A stretch of 6,548 bases of DNA from Verrucomicrobiota bacterium. Lineage in GTDB: Bacteria; Verrucomicrobiota; Verrucomicrobiia; Opitutales; Opitutaceae. The translations under genes and the position numbers were made by a program. The notes beneath the pieces are model-generated. The model was not told where the DNA came from. It made no database searches and worked only from the letters and a program-made list of their open reading frames with translations. Shown one piece after another: positions 5,177-6,548 of the stretch; position 1 is the stretch's first letter, and the number at the start of each line of letters is the position of its first letter. The stretch is from assembly GCA_023446865.1 (NCBI GenBank), contig JAEXPL010000195.1:1-6548 (forward strand), written 5' to 3'.

Positions 5177-6548
5177 TCAGCGCGCCGATTCCTGAAGGCG
5201 AATCGTGGCGGCATTCGGGGCGGCGACCTCGTGGGTGGTCGTGGTGCCCGAAGGCCAGCGGACGTGCAGGCGCCGGAGCGGATTCTGCCGGGATGAGCCG
5301 AAGAACAGCGCCGCGGTCGACTGGCTGGCATAGCCGGAGCCCGCGTTGATCTCGCCGGAGGTCGAGGTGCCATCGGCGTACTCGGCGGTGACGCGGGCGC
5401 CGAGGGCGGTCGGATTGCCGGGCGTGGCGCCGGCGAGGACGACGCGCACCGAGTGCCGGCCGGCGACGCCGCGATTGCGGAAGGCGAGAGTGGAGTCGTT
5501 GTTGCGGGAAACGAGGAAGTCGGGCCAGCCGTCCTCGTCGAGGTCGAGCACGGCGAGCGCCTTGGCGTCGCCCGGGACGACGAGCCCGCTCGCGTCCGGC
5601 GCCACCGGAGTGAAACCGCCGCGGCCGTCGCCGCGGAGCAACTGGCTCACGCCGCCGTCGAAGCGGCCATAGTAGGGAGCGGGTGCGGCGGTGTTGTGGA
5701 GGACGTAGAGGTCGGTTCGGCCGTCGCCGTCGAAGTCCCCGGCGGCGAGGCCGTTGGCGGGAGCGAGCTGCGCCTCATGCGGCCACGGGACGAACTGGTA
5801 GCGGCCGTCGGGCTGGCTGAGGAAGACACCGCTGCGCAGCTCGGAGGCGGCGAGCTTCCTCGCGGCGGCGAGGCGGTCGGCGCCCACGAGATCGGAGAGC
5901 GAGGCGCGGGCGTAGTCGTTGCTGCCGCGGAACCGTTTCAGGATGCTCGGAATGGCCGCGCCGAGTTCGGAGCGCGTGCGCCGCGGGTAGAGCGTGTCGC
6001 TCTCGTAGTAGGCTTCGACGAGCTCGGTCGCGCCGCGGCCGACGAAGTCGCCCACGAAGAGCAGCGCGGGGTGCTCGGTGGAGGCGTGGTACGGCGTGTT
6101 CAGGCCGAGATTGCCGAGCGCGTAGTCGGGCCGGCCGTCGCCGTTGAAGTCGGCGGTGGCGAGCGAGCGCCACCAGCCCGTGCCGGCGGCGGCGAAGCCG
6201 AGCTGCTCGGTCCAGTCGGTGAAGCCTTTGCCGGCCTCGTTGCGGAAACAGCGCACGTTGCCCCACTCGAGCGTGAGCAGCAGATCCGGCCAGCCGTCGG
6301 CGTCGACGTCGCTCCAGAGCGCGGCGGTGACCAGCCCGACGGCGCCCAGGGCGGGCGCGAGTTCGGCGGTGACATCGGCGAACGTGCCGCCGCGGTTGGC
6401 GAGCAGGGCGCTGCGCGGCGCGGTCGGGTATTGGCCGGGGACGACGCGGCCGCCGAGGAAGACGTCGAACCGGCCGTCGCGGTCGAAGTCGGCGGCGCAG
6501 AGCGCGCCGGCGCTGAGCGGCAGCTCGGGGAGCGCACCGGCCGGGGCG
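5177..6548 (-). CDS. Large FG-GAP/VCBS-repeat protein with C-terminal ASPIC/UnbV domain (N-terminus cut by window edge)
   Basis: The C-terminal 456 residues of a larger extracytoplasmic propeller protein; full-length relatives of this type are often around 1,100 residues. Numbering from the window edge, acidic FG-GAP loops lie at 20-28 (DFDRDGRFD), 80-88 (DVDADGWPD), 133-141 (DFNGDGRPD), 271-279 (DFDGDGRTD) and 335-343 (DLDEDGWPD). The segments ALWSDVDADGWPDLLLTLEWG, GWWRSLATADFNGDGRPDYA (with the following GNLGLNT) and the TLYPRRTR motif mark the long VCBS subfamily. An ASPIC/UnbV domain closes the protein (about 378-452), with GYASQSTAALFFG and VRWPSG. A GTG at 6256 could look like a start, but the frame stays open upstream with two more acidic loops, so the gene continues beyond the window. 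No signal peptide is visible because the start is absent. It is a distant paralogue of the complete ASPIC-UnbV gene on the far side of the HzsA-like gene. Confidence 0.92.
   Translation of the reverse strand, partial: APAGALPELPLSAGALCAADFDRDGRFDVFLGGRVVPGQYPTAPRSALLANRGGTFADVTAELAPALGAVGLVTAALWSDVDADGWPDLLLTLEWGNVRCFRNEAGKGFTDWTEQLGFAAAGTGWWRSLATADFNGDGRPDYALGNLGLNTPYHASTEHPALLFVGDFVGRGATELVEAYYESDTLYPRRTRSELGAAIPSILKRFRGSNDYARASLSDLVGADRLAAARKLAASELRSGVFLSQPDGRYQFVPWPHEAQLAPANGLAAGDFDGDGRTDLYVLHNTAAPAPYYGRFDGGVSQLLRGDGRGGFTPVAPDASGLVVPGDAKALAVLDLDEDGWPDFLVSRNNDSTLAFRNRGVAGRHSVRVVLAGATPGNPTALGARVTAEYADGTSTSGEINAGSGYASQSTAALFFGSSRQNPLRRLHVRWPSGTTTTHEVAAPNAATIRLQESAR

Noticed and set aside
5177..6256. 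A GTG at 6256 as the start of the right-hand ASPIC-UnbV gene
   Set aside because: The frame remains open to the window edge and the upstream part contains two further acidic FG-GAP loops (around 6459-6490 and 6282-6310), so the start lies outside the window.

Overview
The window is about two-thirds G+C and is almost entirely coding on the minus strand. It holds four genes read right to left: a large FG-GAP/ASPIC-UnbV protein cut by the right edge (5177-6548), a hydrazine-synthase-alpha-like di-heme protein (3043-5055), a second, complete ASPIC-UnbV protein (1397-3046), and a tetraheme cytochrome c554-like domain fused to a YVTN beta-propeller, cut by the left edge (1-1378). The only intergenic gap of note is 121 bp at 5056-5176. 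No RNA gene, mobile element, CRISPR array or integrase was seen.

Organism: high G+C, Ala/Pro-rich export signals, no Shine-Dalgarno motif before any visible start, and families (ASPIC/UnbV, planctomycete-type cytochromes, HzsA-like proteins) common in Verrucomicrobiota, Planctomycetota and Acidobacteriota. An Opitutaceae-like verrucomicrobium is my best guess, but no marker gene is present to settle it.

Layout: the HzsA-like gene and the downstream ASPIC-UnbV gene overlap by an ATGA, and the cytochrome gene starts 18 bases after the ASPIC-UnbV stop, so these three form a tight operon. The gap before the HzsA-like gene contains two inverted repeats. One follows the upstream ASPIC-UnbV stop and the other is followed by a T-rich tail, so a transcript boundary or leader attenuator is likely there.

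Function: all three proteins with visible N-termini carry export signals and all four are predicted outside the cytoplasm. Six c-type heme sites are visible: four in the cytochrome and two in the HzsA-like protein, one of them CX4CH. Together with seven acidic Ca-binding-type loops in the complete propeller and more in the partial one, this suggests a periplasmic or cell-surface redox assembly. No substrate can be named from sequence alone. The HzsA similarity does not imply anammox, because no other hydrazine synthase subunit is visible.
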